A stretch of 37,280 nt of DNA from CAZKFA01 sp964551925 (GCA_964551925.1 CAZKFA010000017.1:1-37280), one strand, 5' to 3'; shown: positions 1-7,559, numbered from the stretch's first letter. Program-made: numbers and translations. Notes: generated by a model from the letters alone, not told the origin.

Positions 1-2
1 AT

Positions 3-95
3 AAATCAACGAATGCTTACGATGCTATTAAATTTTATCTTTCAAATAGCGCAGTCATGAAGACTGGCACCTTCAAGTTGTATGGGTTACTGTGA
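3..95 (+). CDS. C-terminus of a surface or tail-like protein (partial)
   Basis: The window opens inside a reading frame that runs 30 codons to TGA at 93-95. The visible tail ends in TGTFKLYGLL. Tails of the form 'SGTI/FKLYGL' close phage tail-fibre-like and surface beta-rich proteins, so this may be the end of such a protein, but only the tail is visible. It converges on the broken ATPase gene, whose stop lies 7 bp beyond. Its composition (Ser, Asn, Thr, Tyr) resembles the surface protein at 1361. The frame is open and plausible, but the identity is tentative. Confidence 0.4.
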   Translation, partial: KSTNAYDAIKFYLSNSAVMKTGTFKLYGLL

Positions 96-101
96 TTTTT
101 T

Positions 102-1261
102 CTATAAGTCCAAACTTTCTAATAGCGTATCTAGATTGAGAATACTAACAGCATTCTCTGCATAGGGCTCTGTCACTGGAGCTAGGATAAACAAAGGGAC
201 TTGAGGGTATTCTTCTTGAAAGGCTCTTAGTCCTGAGAAGTGAGCTGATTTAATTGTTGCCGAAGATTTGATTTCTATTGCAGCTTGTATTTTGCCATGC
301 TTCTCTATCAACAAATCCACCTCAGCTCCATGATTAGTGCACCAGAAATAAATTGAACTTTCTTGAGAATGATATTGCAGATGGCGAAACACTTCTAAGA
401 TTACAAATTGTTCGTATAACCTACCATAGTAACTTTGTTCGAAGGTAGAACTTAAGAGGCGATTGATAGCATTAGTTACACCAGTATCAAATAAATAAAA
501 CTTATGTTGTTTTACTAAGCGCTTACGGATAGATTTGTTCCAAGGTTCAAGCTTTAGTCCAATTAAAGTATCTTCCAAAATTTCGTAATAGGATTTGATG
601 GTATGCTCTGAAACCCCGCAGTCACGAGCGATTGACGAGTAGCTAACAAGATGTGAGAATTCAGCAGTAGCCAAATCTAAGAATCTAGAGAAGGCACTGA
701 AGTTACGCACAATACCTTCGGCTTTGATTTCTTCTTTAAGGTAACTATGTACATAGCTATGTAAACTATCTTGTTTGTCAGTTTTATTCTTAGATAGCAG
801 GATAGATGGTAGTGAACCATAACGCAACACTTCATCAAGATCAAAATCTTTTCCTAATTCTTTAGTTGTTAGTGGGTATAAATGTTTAACCAACGCTCTG
901 CCCCCAAGCATGTTTGCTGAACCGCGTTTGAGCTTGCGAGCACTAGATCCAGTCAGAATAAACTGTACTTTATCATATTCTGAAATCAGATATTGTACCT
1001 CATTAAGCAGAGCTGGAATGCGTTGAATTTCATCCACAAAAACTCGAGTAATTTTTTTTGTTTTAATTTGAAGTCAAGTTCTTTACGAAATAAAGAAGGG
1101 TCTTTCTCGAACTTAAAATAGACATCACTTAGCAGCAGATTGTATTCGATAAGATTTTTGGCAAAAGTTTTTTTAACCAGACTACTTTTACCAGATTGTC
1201 TAGCACCAAATAGAAAAAAAGATTTTTTTTCAGGTAGTTACAGCTCTCTTTGCCAAAACAT
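102..1261 (-). pseudogene. AAA (AAA_14)/DUF4143 ATPase, disrupted by a stop and a frameshift
   Basis: Reading the minus strand from ATG 1261-1259 gives MFWQREL, then an in-frame TAA at 1240-1238, then LPEKKSFFLFGARQSGKSSL with an intact Walker A. The frame breaks at a run of eight T on the plus strand (1052-1059); nine would restore the join to TRVFVDEIQRIPALL, which holds Walker B. The rest is open to 102 (311 codons from the internal ATG at 1037). It includes a C-terminal DUF4143 part with YFWCTNHGAEVDLLIE and AIEIKSS, the PD-(D/E)XK-like motif of this family. The family comprises stand-alone ATPases of unclear role that often sit in accessory regions. An internal start at 1037 would give a protein lacking Walker A. 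A homopolymer sequencing error could explain the frameshift but not the TAA. Confidence 0.8.
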
Positions 1262-1360
1262 ACTTCGTTATTGCACGGTAATTCCGAAGTGAGCTGCGTT
1301 AGTTTTTGCTAATCCTTATTAAAGGTTAAACCTCTAGACTTTCGTGGAATATAATCAACA

Positions 1361-2338
1361 GTGCCTAAAAAAGCACAATTTATTATTTTGATAGGGGTGT
1401 TTTTAAGCCTCTGCTTTGCGTTTGATGTTTGGGCCCTGAATGATGGCGCCGGCAATGAATATTTCTCTAGTAACATTGGAATCAAAACCAGATCACCAAC
1501 GGCGACTCTTGATGTCAATGGAAGCATCACTACCAATGGATTCAAGATGGATACCACTGCTCCTGTAACAGTGGGACATGTGCTGACTGCAACTGATGCT
1601 AATGGTTCTGCTGCTTGGCAGGCGCCATCCAATTCAGGATCAGCTTTTGGGACATGGAGTGATGGAATTCAAGAAGATATTTCATACAAAGCTTTGTCTG
1701 ATGGGTTTCTTTTGGTGCGAGTGGTAGTAAAAGATATAAGTGGTACCAGTAGTGCTGTATTATATGTTTACACTGATTCGAACAAAACTCCAAACACTCT
1801 AAGAACTAAATTTGTTGAAATTGAGCCAAATACTGGCGACGTTAATATTGAGGCTGGAGGCTTTTCAGGCTTAGTGCCTGTTAAGGTTGGAGAGTACGTC
1901 AAAATTAATCATACTGCTACTTATATGGACTTTAATGGTGATTATTCTTGGCTTCCAATTGGCAGCACCGCAAGCTTAGAGCTCAGAGCTTCCAATAATC
2001 TTTCTTGTAGTAGTGGTGGTGGTAACTATGATATAGAAAGTACATCTAGTAACACTACAACAAAAACTATGGACTGGAGTGCCTGTGAAGAAATTGAGTT
2101 CCAAGACAATGCAACTGGTGCTGTAGTTAGAACGATCAATTTCACAGCTCCAGCAAGATCTGGAGCTCTACTACTACGACTAATTAAAACTGCTTCAACT
2201 TCAGTTGCTTATACTTGGCCTGCTAGCGTTACATGGACCAATGGCACTCCTACTGGCTTAAACATCGCTGGTACTTATACTTTTAGTTGCACTTATACTA
2301 GTTCACCTGTGGGCTATCAATGTACTCATAGTCCATAG
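1361..2338 (+). CDS. Secreted beta-rich surface protein, hypothetical
   Basis: A 325-residue protein with a GTG start and a clear Sec signal peptide (hydrophobic core ILIGVFLSLCFAF, likely cleavage after VWA, about residue 25). Next comes NIGIKTRSPTATLDVNGSI, the 'GIGT-x-P-x-x-x-LDVNG' module found in phage tail fibres and in bacterial surface or autochaperone-type proteins. The remainder is rich in Ser, Thr, Gly and Asn and looks like an extracellular beta-structure; two cysteine pairs are visible near residues 216 and 241 and at the C-terminus. TATAAT at 1350-1355 lies 5 nt before the GTG. No S74 peptidase motif is seen, so the function is unknown. It sits beside the ATPase pseudogene at an accessory-looking chromosome segment. 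Confidence 0.75.
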   Translation: MPKKAQFIILIGVFLSLCFAFDVWALNDGAGNEYFSSNIGIKTRSPTATLDVNGSITTNGFKMDTTAPVTVGHVLTATDANGSAAWQAPSNSGSAFGTWSDGIQEDISYKALSDGFLLVRVVVKDISGTSSAVLYVYTDSNKTPNTLRTKFVEIEPNTGDVNIEAGGFSGLVPVKVGEYVKINHTATYMDFNGDYSWLPIGSTASLELRASNNLSCSSGGGNYDIESTSSNTTTKTMDWSACEEIEFQDNATGAVVRTINFTAPARSGALLLRLIKTASTSVAYTWPASVTWTNGTPTGLNIAGTYTFSCTYTSSPVGYQCTHSP

Positions 2339-2348
2339 TAATGTACAA

Positions 2349-2371
2349 ACTTTTTTAAACTACAAAAAAGT
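2349..2371. terminator. AT-only hairpin after the surface protein gene
   Basis: ACTTTTTT (2349-2356) and AAAAAAGT (2364-2371) form a perfect 8-bp inverted repeat with a 7-nt loop, 10 bp after the stop of the surface protein gene. It is weak because it is almost all A/T, but could act as a terminator in either direction. Confidence 0.4.
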
Positions 2372-2403
2372 CACTTTGACCACTTTCATTTCCAGTTAGT
2401 TTT

Positions 2404-2643
2404 TTGCAAAATTATTCTGTGCTTGAATATTTAGATGATAGATTAAGACCGTATCTAGTCAATATTTGCCAATTCTTTGGATTTGGATTTACTTTTCCGT
2501 TAGGTAAGTTTTTGATTGAGTGGACTTTTGACAATGAAGCTCCAAGTTTTGGTAGATTAGTACTCTCATCTGTATCATTTATTCTGGCTGTTGTCGCACT
2601 AATCATAGGTGGTATAATAACAACAGGGAGACCGAAAATATGA
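2404..2643 (+). CDS. Small two-segment membrane protein, unknown
   Basis: A 79-residue reading frame starting with TTG, or 74 residues if the in-frame GTG at 2419 is used; it has no internal Met. A moderately hydrophobic stretch near residues 20-35 is followed by a strong transmembrane helix near residues 54-74 (VLSSVSFILAVVALIIGGII) and a short basic tail. It is not a family I recognise. The stop TGA overlaps the ATG of the next small gene (ATGA), so the two are probably translationally coupled and may form one membrane complex. No convincing Shine-Dalgarno site precedes either candidate start. Confidence 0.55.
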   Translation: MQNYSVLEYLDDRLRPYLVNICQFFGFGFTFPLGKFLIEWTFDNEAPSFGRLVLSSVSFILAVVALIIGGIITTGRPKI

Positions 2644-2771
2644 ACTATGATATTTTAGTAGGAATTATAGGATTGTCCGCTGCTCTTACTATTATATTAC
2701 CTATGTGCTACTTCGCCTACCGCTATCACAAACAAGACCAAATGGAAGAGCAAGGCTCTGATCAGGCATAA
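2640..2771 (+). CDS. 43-residue single-pass membrane protein
   Basis: ATG at 2640 overlaps the preceding stop as ATGA, and the frame runs 43 codons to TAA. It begins MNYDILVGIIGLSAALTI, giving one transmembrane helix at about residues 5-27, followed by a short polar tail YRYHKQDQMEEQGSDQA. This tail-anchored layout fits a small accessory subunit of a membrane complex. Translational coupling to the 79-residue protein is the main support. The last 10 bp overlap the convergent ABC permease gene. Family unknown. Confidence 0.55.
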   Translation: MNYDILVGIIGLSAALTIILPMCYFAYRYHKQDQMEEQGSDQA

Positions 2772-3565
2772 TGCACAAACCTCTTTGAGCCCCAGAAGGC
2801 AATCAAACTCACTATTAGAGTAATCAAGAACAAAACCCAAGCTAGGGCACTTGCGTAGCCCATACGAAAATCATCAAAGGCAGTTTGGTAAGTGTATAAA
2901 GAATAGAACATAGTCGCGTTTTGTGGTCCACCACTGGTCATCACATACGCTGGTACAAAGTACTGGAAGACTTGAATAATACCGATCACCACATTAAAAA
3001 AAATCGTCGGTGATAGTAAGGGTAAAGTAATGTGGCAAATTTTCTGCAAAGCATTAGCTCCATCGATATCAGCAGACTCATATAACGATGGAGAAATATT
3101 TTCTAAGCCAGCAAGATATATCAACATTGGATTGCCAAGTGACCAAAAACTCATCACAATTAAAGCAGGCAGTGCTAGCTTTGGATCTACTAACCAAGAC
3201 TTGAAAACCCAGACCCAGACTACGCTTGAAGCCACTATTGGTACCACTGATGGAATATAAAGCGCAGCTCTATAAAATGAAGTGAAGGCGATTTTCTGTT
3301 GCAAAAGAATCGCTAAAACAATCGCAAGAATAGTACCCAAGCCCAAACTAGTTACAGCAAACAGAAAAGTAACTCTTAGTGACGTTAAAAAAATTGGATC
3401 TCGTGTCAATTCTTGAAAATTATTCAAACCAATCCAAACTGGCATATTAATCCCATCAAATTCACTAAAAGCCAAACAGAGACTGGCTATAATCGGTCCA
3501 AGTAAAAAACAGAGCAGCCCTACTAACCAAGGAAATAAAAAAAATAATACTACTGGTCTAGCCAT
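2762..3565 (-). CDS. ABC sugar-transporter permease (MalF/UgpA type)
   Basis: A 267-residue inner-membrane protein with about six transmembrane helices. The EAA signature ESADIDGANALQKICHITLP, at about residues 165-185, docks the ATPase subunit in binding-protein-dependent importers of the carbohydrate uptake-1 family. The first helix (FLFPWLVGLLCFLLGPII) and QYFVPAYVMTSGGPQNAT also fit MalF/UgpA-like permeases. The start overlaps the end of sdhB by 16 bp on the same strand, so the two are probably co-transcribed, an unusual pairing. No binding protein, second permease or ATPase is nearby, so the partners must be encoded elsewhere. Confidence 0.9.
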   Translation of the reverse strand: MARPVVLFFLFPWLVGLLCFLLGPIIASLCLAFSEFDGINMPVWIGLNNFQELTRDPIFLTSLRVTFLFAVTSLGLGTILAIVLAILLQQKIAFTSFYRAALYIPSVVPIVASSVVWVWVFKSWLVDPKLALPALIVMSFWSLGNPMLIYLAGLENISPSLYESADIDGANALQKICHITLPLLSPTIFFNVVIGIIQVFQYFVPAYVMTSGGPQNATMFYSLYTYQTAFDDFRMGYASALAWVLFLITLIVSLIAFWGSKRFVHYA

Positions 3566-4308
3566 TGACTTAAAGTATGAACAGTCGCTTGACGATTGGC
3601 TTTGGCGATACTGTCAGTAAGAGGGATTTCCTTAGGGCAAGACTTAATACACTCTTGAGCATTACCGCAGTTGTTGAGCCCATTGTCTATCAAGGCTTGT
3701 ATACGATCTGGTTTCAAACTAGCACCATTTGGATGACTGTTGAACAAAACTGCTTGCGAAATAGCTTGCGCTCCAATAAAACCGCCATCATTAGTCCATT
3801 GCGGGCAGACCTCTAAGCAGCAACCACAGGTCATACAACGGCTAAGAACATAATTCTCTTCTTGAATCTCAGGAAGCACTCTAGGACCCTCTCCTAGATC
3901 ATAGATACCATCAACTGCGATCCAAGCCTTAACTTGTTTAAGAGCATTGAACATTCTAGAACGGTCAACTAACAAATCTCTCTGCACCGGAAACTTAGAC
4001 ATCGGCTCTAGAGTAATAGGCTGTGGAAGCTGCTCTACAAGAGCAGTACAGGCTTGACGAACCTTACCATTAATAACCATAGTACAAGAACCACAAACTT
4101 CTTCTAAGCACGAGCACTCAAAGCTAACTGGCTCCGTTGCTTCACCATCAGTAGTATGAGGATACTGACGCGTTGCCATCAATAGAGAAATAACATTCAT
4201 TCCCTCTTCCAAAGGCACAGTGAATTCTTCATAATAAGACTGAGTTTCAGGCGAATCTTGTCTTTTGACTTTGAATTTTACTTTCTTTGTCGAGCAGTCA
4301 GTAGTCAT
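3550..4308 (-). CDS. sdhB: Succinate dehydrogenase/fumarate reductase iron-sulfur subunit
   Basis: A 252-residue electron-transfer subunit of complex II. The N-terminal plant-type ferredoxin domain binds a [2Fe-2S] cluster (C67, C72, C75, C87, in CLEEVCGSC; an extra C65 is adjacent). The C-terminal domain has CMTCGCCLEVCP (C158, C161, C164, C168) for [4Fe-4S] and the [3Fe-4S] ligands around CGNAQECIKSCPKEIP (C214, C220, C224). The last block is closer to the Bacillus-like, menaquinone-type enzymes than to E. coli SdhB. No sdhA or membrane anchor is adjacent; scattered sdh genes are also usual in cyanobacteria. A -10 box lies 7 nt before the ATG, suggesting a leaderless message. Confidence 0.95.
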   Translation of the reverse strand: MTTDCSTKKVKFKVKRQDSPETQSYYEEFTVPLEEGMNVISLLMATRQYPHTTDGEATEPVSFECSCLEEVCGSCTMVINGKVRQACTALVEQLPQPITLEPMSKFPVQRDLLVDRSRMFNALKQVKAWIAVDGIYDLGEGPRVLPEIQEENYVLSRCMTCGCCLEVCPQWTNDGGFIGAQAISQAVLFNSHPNGASLKPDRIQALIDNGLNNCGNAQECIKSCPKEIPLTDSIAKANRQATVHTLSQWLDQ

Positions 4309-4315
4309 AGATAAA

Positions 4316-4324
4316 ATGATAGCA
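4316..4324 (-). promoter_or_regulatory. Extended -10, leaderless promoter of sdhB
   Basis: Minus strand TGC-TATCAT followed by exactly 7 nt and the sdhB ATG. No Shine-Dalgarno site. The predicted transcription start falls at or next to the start codon. Confidence 0.6.
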
Positions 4325-4353
4325 CTACTATCATTGACGGCATAGTCAACTCA

Positions 4354-4367
4354 AGTTCTTCGGAACT
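4354..4367. other. UUCG-loop hairpin between sdhB and smpB
   Basis: AGTTC-TTCG-GAACT forms a 5-bp stem with a stable TTCG tetraloop in the region between the divergent sdhB and smpB genes. No T-run follows. It lies upstream of both -10 boxes, so it is not in either predicted transcript and its role is unknown. Confidence 0.4.
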
Positions 4368-4430
4368 CGCAAGCCTAGCATCTGGGAGCTTTTCGAATAG
4401 ATTCAAAGAAGCAATTATAGGATCATAATG

Positions 4431-4436
4431 TAAAAT
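4431..4436 (+). promoter_or_regulatory. -10 box, leaderless promoter of smpB
   Basis: TAAAAT, 7 nt (aatataa), then the smpB ATG. No ribosome site is present. Confidence 0.5.
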
Positions 4437-4443
4437 AATATAA

Positions 4444-4962
4444 ATGGGTCGAGCGAAAAAACAACTAGAACGCAAAAAGAAAAAGAAAGATCAACTAGCA
4501 GCTCAGACCAAATCTGGTTCCGCTACAGTGGCTCGTAACCGCAAAGCAAGTTTTGACTTCCATCTCGGCAAAGAAATTATCGCGGGCATAATGCTCAAAG
4601 GACCAGAGGTCAAATCCCTACGCCTCGGCAACTTACAACTCAAAGGTGCTTACGCCAAATTTATTGATGAAGAATTATGGTTATTCAATTGCCATATTTC
4701 TCCATACGAATTTGCGAATCGTAATAACACAGATCCTGATCGCCCGAAAAAACTCTTACTAAACAGATACGAACTCGATCGTATCCAACTAGAATTACAG
4801 CGCTCGAACAAAACCTTAATAGCTAGCAAGGTTTTGTTCAAAAGCAACAAAGCTAAAGTGATTCTTAATCTGGCAGAAGGCAAAAACAAAGGCGATAAGC
4901 GCGATAGCATCAAACGCCGTCAGCAAGACAGAGAGATCAGGAGAGATCTCAAGGACTTTTAG
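4444..4962 (+). CDS. smpB: SsrA-binding protein SmpB
   Basis: A 172-residue RNA-binding protein that partners tmRNA to rescue stalled ribosomes. The OB-fold core starts at ARNRKASFDFHLGKEI (about residue 30) and includes LKGPEVKSLRLGNLQLK, where most family members have GTEVKSLR, then HISPYEFANRNNTDPDRPKKLLL. The basic C-terminal tail (GDKRDSIKRRQQDREIRRDL) enters the decoding site. A lysine-rich N-terminal extension of about 28 residues makes it slightly longer than the usual 150-160. The start is supported by a -10 box 7 nt upstream. No ssrA gene is visible in the window. Confidence 0.97.
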   Translation: MGRAKKQLERKKKKKDQLAAQTKSGSATVARNRKASFDFHLGKEIIAGIMLKGPEVKSLRLGNLQLKGAYAKFIDEELWLFNCHISPYEFANRNNTDPDRPKKLLLNRYELDRIQLELQRSNKTLIASKVLFKSNKAKVILNLAEGKNKGDKRDSIKRRQQDREIRRDLKDF

Positions 4963-4969
4963 TAGAAAT

Positions 4970-4977
4970 GCTATAAT
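4970..4977 (+). promoter_or_regulatory. Extended -10, leaderless promoter of fabG
   Basis: TGC-TATAAT with the consensus hexamer at 4972-4977, then 7 nt and the fabG ATG at 4985. No ribosome site lies between box and start. It begins just after the smpB stop. Confidence 0.65.
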
Positions 4978-4984
4978 TCACTGC

Positions 4985-5764
4985 ATGAATCAAGCAACTC
5001 TAACAGAGAAAAATATTATGCTAAAACAACTAAAAGATAAGGTCTGTATCATCACTGGTGGTACCCGTGGTATTGGTCAAGCAATGGCAGAATGCTTCGC
5101 TGCTGAAGGCGCAAAAGTTATTATCACTGGCAGATCAGCTCAAAACGACACTGCCACACAAATCAATTCTGCTCTTCAACCCGATCACCCAGTAGAGTAT
5201 CAAGCTTGTGACATGAACGACAAAGCTGCCATCACAACTCTTATAGAAACAGTTATTCAAGAGCATGGTGCAATTGACGTGCTGGTCAATAACGCCGGCA
5301 TCACCAAGGATAATCTTTATCTACGCATGAAAGAAGAAGAGTGGTTAGACGTGCTCAATACCAATCTCAATGCGGTTTTTTATTTGACTCAACCTGTCAT
5401 CAAACAAATGTCCAAACAAAGATCTGGTTCGATTATCAATATGACTAGTGTTGTTGGTGTGCATGGTAATCCAGGACAGGCAAATTACTGTACTGCTAAG
5501 GCTGGCATCATCGGCTTCACTAAGTCACTGGCTAAAGAATATGGTCGTCGCGGTATCCGCGTTAACGCGATTGCTCCAGGCTTCATAAGCACCGAAATGA
5601 CTGATAAATTACCCCCTGAAACACAAAATAAATATAAAGAAAATATACCATTAGGAGACTTTGGCAGCGTAAAAGACGTAGCTGGATTGGCTTTGTTCCT
5701 AGCTGGCTCAGGAAACTACATCACCGGTCAAGTAATACAGATTGATGGCGGTTTATTTATGTAG
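4985..5764 (+). CDS. fabG: 3-oxoacyl-[ACP] reductase FabG
   Basis: A 259-residue short-chain dehydrogenase that reduces 3-oxoacyl-ACP with NADPH in fatty-acid elongation. It shows the cofactor glycine motif GGTRGIG (residues 25-31), NNAG (102-105), and the active tetrad N127, S155, Y168, K172 (YCTAK). The tail ITGQVIQIDGGLFM is typical. A start at Met12 would give the usual length of about 248, but the perfect TATAAT 7 nt before the first ATG supports the longer form. acpP follows at 125 bp, so the pair is a small fatty-acid synthesis group. Confidence 0.95.
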   Translation: MNQATLTEKNIMLKQLKDKVCIITGGTRGIGQAMAECFAAEGAKVIITGRSAQNDTATQINSALQPDHPVEYQACDMNDKAAITTLIETVIQEHGAIDVLVNNAGITKDNLYLRMKEEEWLDVLNTNLNAVFYLTQPVIKQMSKQRSGSIINMTSVVGVHGNPGQANYCTAKAGIIGFTKSLAKEYGRRGIRVNAIAPGFISTEMTDKLPPETQNKYKENIPLGDFGSVKDVAGLALFLAGSGNYITGQVIQIDGGLFM

Positions 5765-5795
5765 TATTCTTGTTCAACATACGCTGGCAACTGTT

Positions 5796-5838
5796 TTATT
5801 TGCTAGTGTAGAAGGTTGAAATAGCCATCAGCAAATAA
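5796..5838 (+). other. Intergenic stem between fabG and acpP
   Basis: TTATTTGCT (5796-5804) and AGCAAATAA (5830-5838) are perfect 9-bp inverted arms around 25 nt, and flanking bases extend the pairing with one bulge. It has no T-run on the plus strand, so it looks more like an RNA processing or stabilising stem in the fabG-acpP transcript than a terminator. Confidence 0.5.
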
Positions 5839-5889
5839 ACACTGCGATTGGCCCAAATAGACCAAATATACAAAAAGGATCAAAAGGAA

Positions 5890-6144
5890 ATGACAACAAC
5901 TATGGATCGTAAACAAATTCTAGAAAGAATCAAAAAAGTAGTAGCTGGACAATTAAGTATCGGCGAAGACGAAGTCAAAGAAAACGCAAGTTTTACTACT
6001 GACCTCGGTGCAGATTCTTTAGATACAGTTGAATTAGTAATGGCTCTTGAAGATGAGTTCGGTGTTGAAATTCCTGATGAAGACGCTGAAAAAATCACAA
6101 CTGTGGGTGCAGCTGTAGATTACGTAGAGTCTAAATCTAAGTAA
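5890..6144 (+). CDS. acpP: Acyl carrier protein
   Basis: An 84-residue acidic four-helix carrier of fatty-acid synthesis. The GADSLDTVELVMALEDEFG motif has Ser43 as the 4'-phosphopantetheine attachment site. I chose ATG 5890 because AAAGGA lies just before it and upstream codons do not look like ACP; the next ATG at 5902 would leave better spacing for the same ribosome site and is an alternative. It follows fabG on the same strand. Confidence 0.95.
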   Translation: MTTTMDRKQILERIKKVVAGQLSIGEDEVKENASFTTDLGADSLDTVELVMALEDEFGVEIPDEDAEKITTVGAAVDYVESKSK

Positions 6145-6168
6145 GTTTTTTACTTTTTCTAAACATCT

Positions 6169-6200
6169 GAGGATGAGCATAACGCAGCTATTGGCGATTT
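6169..6200 (+). repeat. Dispersed short repeat, copy A
   Basis: This 32-nt stretch between acpP and hemL matches 29815-29847 at about 27 of 33 aligned positions. Both share GAGGA, GAGC, TAAC, GCTAT and GGCGATTT in order. It is GC-richer than its surroundings. A 10-nt piece of it, TAACGCAGCT, recurs on the minus strand at 1292-1301. It looks like a member of a short intergenic repeat family. Confidence 0.55.
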
Positions 6201-6227
6201 CGTAACAAAGCTGCGGGTGCTATTTTT

Positions 6228-7520
6228 ATGTCAGCAAAAACTCATAGCCTATTAAAATCTAGAGAGCTATTTGCAAAAGCTAAGGCTGTGATACCAGGCG
6301 GCGTTAACTCTCCAGTACGCGCTTTTAAATCTGTTGGCTCCGAGCCTTTATTTATAGATCGTGCTGCTGGACCCTATCTTTGGGATGTGGATGGTAATAA
6401 ATATATAGACTTGGTTCTATCTTGGGGACCAATGATTCATGGTCACGCTGATCCTGATATCGAGAATTCGGTATTAGCTGTTATTGGCAACGGCACTAGC
6501 TTTGGTGCTCCAACTGAAGTAGAGACCAAACTCGCTGAAGAAATTATCAAACTAGTACCTTCGATCGAAATGGTACGCATGGTGAATTCGGGAACTGAAG
6601 CAGTGATGTCTGCTATCAGATTGGCTCGTGCTTACACCTTACAAGCGAACCCAGAAAAAAACAAAATCATCAAATTCAGCGGTTGCTATCACGGACACGT
6701 TGATCCACTCTTAGTTCAAGCTGGTTCTGGCTTAGCTACTCTAGGATTACCTTGCAGCCAAGGAGTATTAGGACGCAGCACACAAGACACAATAGTATTA
6801 CCGTTCAATGACTTAAACGCTGTTGAAGCTGCTTTTGAAAGTTTTCCTGATCAAATTTCAGCAATCATACTTGAGCCTATCATTGGTAATGCTGGCTGCA
6901 TATTACCAGAAGCTGGCTACCTCAAACAACTACGAGAAATAACTCAAGCTCATGGAACCTTGTTGATTTTTGATGAAGTGATGACGGGATTTAGAGTAGC
7001 TGCTGGTGGTGCCCAAGAGCTTTACAATATTAAGCCAGATATAACAACTCTAGGCAAAATTATTGGTGGTGGCTTCCCTGTTGGAGCTTATGGTGCATCA
7101 AAAGAAATTATGTCACTCGTTGCTCCAAGTGGACCAATGTATCAAGCTGGAACGCTCTCAGGTAACCCAATTGCGATGAATGCTGGACTGACTTGCTTGA
7201 AGAAATTACAGCACCCAAATTTCTATCAAGACCTACACGCCAAAACAAAATACCTTATTGATGGCTTCAAAGCAGTCAAACCAGAATTACAATACAACTT
7301 CAGCACTGCAATGTTCAGTGTATTTTTCAATAGTCATAGAGTTAACTCTTATGAAACAGCGATGACTTCTGATTCTGAAATTTTCAAACGCTTCCATGCT
7401 CACATGTTAGAGAATGGTATTTACTGGGCACCTTCAGCCTTTGAAGCTGGGTTCCTGAGTGCTTCTCACTCATATGTAGATTTGGATAATATTATTGCAG
7501 CCTTTGCAAAGTTTAAATAA
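6228..7520 (+). CDS. hemL: Glutamate-1-semialdehyde 2,1-aminomutase
   Basis: A 430-residue PLP enzyme that makes 5-aminolevulinate from glutamate-1-semialdehyde in the C5 route to tetrapyrroles. It has VIPGGVNSPVRAF at the N-terminus, VNSGTEAVMSAIRLAR (119-134), YHGHVDP, the PLP-contacting D249 in FDEVMTGFR, and the Schiff-base lysine K277 in TTLGKIIGGGFPVGAYG. The length is normal. No Shine-Dalgarno site or canonical leaderless box precedes the ATG; dispersed repeat copy A lies immediately upstream. It stands alone, with no other haem genes nearby. Confidence 0.97.
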   Translation: MSAKTHSLLKSRELFAKAKAVIPGGVNSPVRAFKSVGSEPLFIDRAAGPYLWDVDGNKYIDLVLSWGPMIHGHADPDIENSVLAVIGNGTSFGAPTEVETKLAEEIIKLVPSIEMVRMVNSGTEAVMSAIRLARAYTLQANPEKNKIIKFSGCYHGHVDPLLVQAGSGLATLGLPCSQGVLGRSTQDTIVLPFNDLNAVEAAFESFPDQISAIILEPIIGNAGCILPEAGYLKQLREITQAHGTLLIFDEVMTGFRVAAGGAQELYNIKPDITTLGKIIGGGFPVGAYGASKEIMSLVAPSGPMYQAGTLSGNPIAMNAGLTCLKKLQHPNFYQDLHAKTKYLIDGFKAVKPELQYNFSTAMFSVFFNSHRVNSYETAMTSDSEIFKRFHAHMLENGIYWAPSAFEAGFLSASHSYVDLDNIIAAFAKFK

Positions 7521-7554
7521 AAAAAGCCGCATCACCACAACGGACAACACGGCT
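7519..7554 (-). terminator. Rho-independent terminator of the DUF378 gene
   Basis: On the minus strand AGCCG, a 20-nt loop, CGGCT and then seven T follow the DUF378 gene. The loop is longer than usual. The same DNA begins at the hemL stop codon, so hemL and the DUF378 gene converge on it. Confidence 0.5.
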
Positions 7555-7559
7555 CATAG

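Noticed and set aside
1309..1632. Minus-strand open frame opposite the surface protein gene
   Set aside because: It lies antisense to a gene with a clear signal peptide and family-like module, and its own translation has no recognisable domain.
4354..4367. UUCG hairpin as a terminator
   Set aside because: No T-run on either strand, and it lies upstream of both divergent promoters, not after a gene.
5848..5889. TTG start of acpP
   Set aside because: The added residues do not fit ACP, and the ribosome site lies downstream at 5885-5888.
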